Origin: Latrodectus hesperus
Lineage: Eukaryota > Arthropoda > Arachnida > Araneae > Theridiidae
Reading direction: 5' to 3'
Length of the DNA stretch: 64,000 nucleotides
NCBI GenBank assembly: GCA_037975125.1
Contig: CM075862.1
Location: 41,023,924-41,087,923, forward strand
Below are positions 61,563 through 64,000 of the stretch, piece after piece. A program made the position numbers and the translations under genes. Each line of letters begins with the position of its first letter. Position 1 is the first letter of the stretch. A model generated the notes under the pieces. The model was not told the origin of the DNA. It saw nothing but the letters and a program-made list of their open reading frames with translations, and did no database searches.

Positions 61563-62482
61563 AACTGTATTCGCTTCGTATATTTTTGACTTTATATTGC
61601 TATGAGTTACTTTAAAGTTATTTCTGTTGATCAAAATATTATATTTAAAGTATGTGAAGAGAGATTAATTTTACTCTTTCAAAACGATAGGTTTTTTTTC
61701 TATTTAAGTTTCATTGAACTAGTTTTTTAGGAAAAATATCAAACAATCAATTCAAAATTCAATTTAAAACAAAATAGTTATATTCGTTTTAGCCAATTTT
61801 TAGCCAATATAGCCAATTTTATTTTTAAACCCTCTTTGATGATAAATCGAAAGGGAATAAAATTAATAAATTTTGTGCAGATATTAATTAAAAAAATAAT
61901 TAAAATTTTGCTTTATGAATACAGAGAGTGACATCATCATACCCGATTTTAACTCTTACATGACATGATTCAAATGATCATTTGAAGTGACACAGCATCT
62001 TCCAACTAGTTGAGCCACGAAATCCACACCGCGTGTTTCACAGCTCTCCTCGCATTTATTAGATGCATCGTGACATGTCCGGCTTCAGTAATATTCTTCA
62101 CAAGATTTCATTTTAAGCTCAGCGTTGCGGTCTTTAATACCTACAAGTAATAGCTGCTGACACGTGCAGCATTTAACGGATCGCGGGTGGATTGGGTGGA
62201 GTCTTAACTGTCACCGGATAATTGCTGCGAAAGTTATATCAATGGGAAAGGTTGTTCATCATTATGAGAGGTGAATACCTAACGATAGGCTGCCTAGCAA
62301 CCTGTGGGAAGAATGGCCTCTGGTGTAATTTGATTATACTAGAAGATATTCTGTTAAATTGAGTTAACTCTTGAGTTTGAATACTCAAACACTTAAGCTA
62401 ACATCATGTTATACAAAGCATTAAAGCTTATGATATAAATCTTGTTATCGATGTGATTTTATAACGTTCGAGTGAAATTTGA

Positions 62483-62484
<2 letters not shown>
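61563..62484. other. Non-coding stretch with GC-richer block
   Basis: Sequence at about 61980-62330 is noticeably less AT-rich and has no transposon protein, SINE head or terminal repeat that I can recognise. It may be an old element or constrained non-coding DNA. Confidence 0.4.
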
Positions 62485-62581
<97 letters not shown>

Positions 62582-62582
62582 T
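62485..62582. repeat. (TA)n microsatellite
   Basis: About 98 bases of TA with one C near 62576. Confidence 0.96.
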
Positions 62583-64000
62583 AAAGATATTCCTGATATT
62601 TGTGTTATTTGATAACGTGTAAATTAGAATTTCAAGACTTTTTGGAACATTAAGCACCCACTCACGTTTCGGAGGTGTTAGATGAAGGTAAGCATTTGAT
62701 TTTTTAATTTAGTTGTCTGTATAAATTGATCGAATATTATTAAATATTAATATTTTATATGGATGTCATATTTTTCCAACCCTAATGTAGTTGATGATTA
62801 ATAAGTTGCTTATTCTTTATTTTAAGATTGCTATTCAGACCTTATGAGAGACATTGATGATGGTTTCAGTAAATGATGTATTTCTTTGCAGTGGTTGGAA
62901 AGAGAGAATGCGGAAATTTAAGATATAATTCATATTAATAGTCTTATAAAATTTGTAATATACCGTGCATTGCGTAATATAAATATATTTTATATTTTTT
63001 TAACACGGGAAAAAATTCTATGAAAATCCGAAAGTTTCCATATTTTCCATGTTTGATGATATTACTTTCTATTTGATGTTATTTTGAATTCATATAAACA
63101 TTTAGGTAAGTAATATAAATATGGAACCATGCTTTTCTTACACCCAGTCCGTACTGCATTTTTAAACGCAATCAAGTCTTGAATAAATGTTTCGCGGTGG
63201 CAATACGTGATTTAAGTAAGTCGGAACTGATTTATCTTAAATCAGTTTGGTGAACTGATTTAAATACATTTTAACTGATTTAGCGCCATCTTGTTTCTAC
63301 TATTATTGCCAGTGTTGAAATATTTTAAGCAGATAAAAAAATATTATAGAGACAAATTTGAAAAAACAATGAAAATTATCTACAAAATTATTAACTGAGC
63401 ATTGTAAAATTACTTTCTGTTTAAAAAGGGATATTTTTTCAAGTTCATTCCTTGATTTCGCATTCCTTTTTAATCTGTTTTAAATTCTTAATTATATCAT
63501 CAGTTAATCTGAAAATATTTAACTATATATATTAACTATATAAAATATAAAAAATATCATACAATTTACAATATCGAGGAATAATAAATAAGTTTTAGAA
63601 CCAAAAAATAATATTTCTTAAATCAGTTTCGAGATCATGGAAGTGCAAGCATTGTTTCTAGGTTGCTGTTTAAGTCAAATAAATTTTAATTATAAATTGA
63701 TTAAAAAATCCACTGGGAAAGGGTGGTTATTTAAATTTAAGTATAAAAGTGCTTTTCAACAACTAATGCTTCTTAGGTGTTATTGAAGAGCAATATGTAA
63801 CCAAGATATAAATTTAAAATCCAACATTTTTACAAGCTGATCTTTTACATTCATTTAAAATGATTGTTGATTTAATTTAAGGCGAGAGAATATTACAGAA
63901 GTGGGAATTAAATAAACAACTGTTAATTTTGTGATTTTAAGGGATGGATATTTAAGAAGTTGTATCTATTTTTAATAGTAATTAATTCTTTTTTTTCCCT
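62583..64000. other. AT-rich stretch with repeated aactgattta motifs
   Basis: No gene recognised. The 10-mer aactgattta occurs at 63225, 63253 and 63273, and inverted (taaatcagtt) at 63238 and 63619. Confidence 0.5.

Overview
The window is eukaryotic, very AT-rich and almost entirely non-coding. Very long (TA)n tracts, abundant degenerate transposons (mariner, hAT, BEL/Pao, several LINEs), tRNA-derived SINEs and one isolated first exon with a strong splice donor point to a large, repeat-rich arthropod genome. A spider or other arachnid is my best guess, by inference rather than proof. There are no operons, no prokaryotic gene structure and no rRNA. Most longer open frames are either (TA)n microsatellite read as Tyr-Ile repeats or pieces of transposon proteins.

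Layout. 1-20.5 kb: anonymous AT-rich DNA with a perfect AT palindrome (328-408), a (TA)n tract, a GC-rich island headed by a 62-nt hairpin (7.6-7.9 kb), a 41-bp tandem repeat (8.54 kb), a minus-strand tRNA-derived SINE (13.2-13.5 kb) and a pair of related inverted-terminal elements (17.86-18.23 kb). 20.5-22.1 kb: a second SINE family, a (TA)n tract and an internally deleted mariner inserted in it, then a LINE tail. 22.4-22.94 kb: the one convincing host gene signal, a leader plus a first coding exon for a signal peptide, ending in a strong donor in phase 1. If that gene is real, everything from 22,939 to the right edge may lie in its first intron, or partly beyond the gene; no second exon was recognised. 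29.1-31.2 kb: a decayed BEL/Pao polyprotein (end of RT, RNase H, integrase). 32.74-33.0 kb: a compact MITE with an 8-bp near-perfect target duplication. 39.46-41.12 kb: another MITE-like element, then a decayed mariner. 41.74-42.11 kb: five 60-bp tandem units. 44.8-46.6 kb: a second copy of the first SINE family and two LINE fragments in opposite orientations. 48.95-49.7 kb: a minus-strand hAT/ZBED5-like pseudogene. 51.3-52.5 kb: a 437-bp near-palindrome with a (TA)n core, beside a 142-bp direct repeat. 53-54.4 kb: a SINE and an RTE-like LINE tail. 60.1-61 kb: a probable pogo/Tigger remnant.

No cooperating set of host genes can be described. The window is best read as the promoter and first exon of a secreted or membrane protein gene embedded in transposon-derived and simple-sequence DNA. 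I found no convincing undescribed biological system. The strongest items for a second look are the signal-peptide exon, the (TA)n palindrome, the mariner copy reduced to a DNA-binding-domain frame, and several unclassified repeat families.
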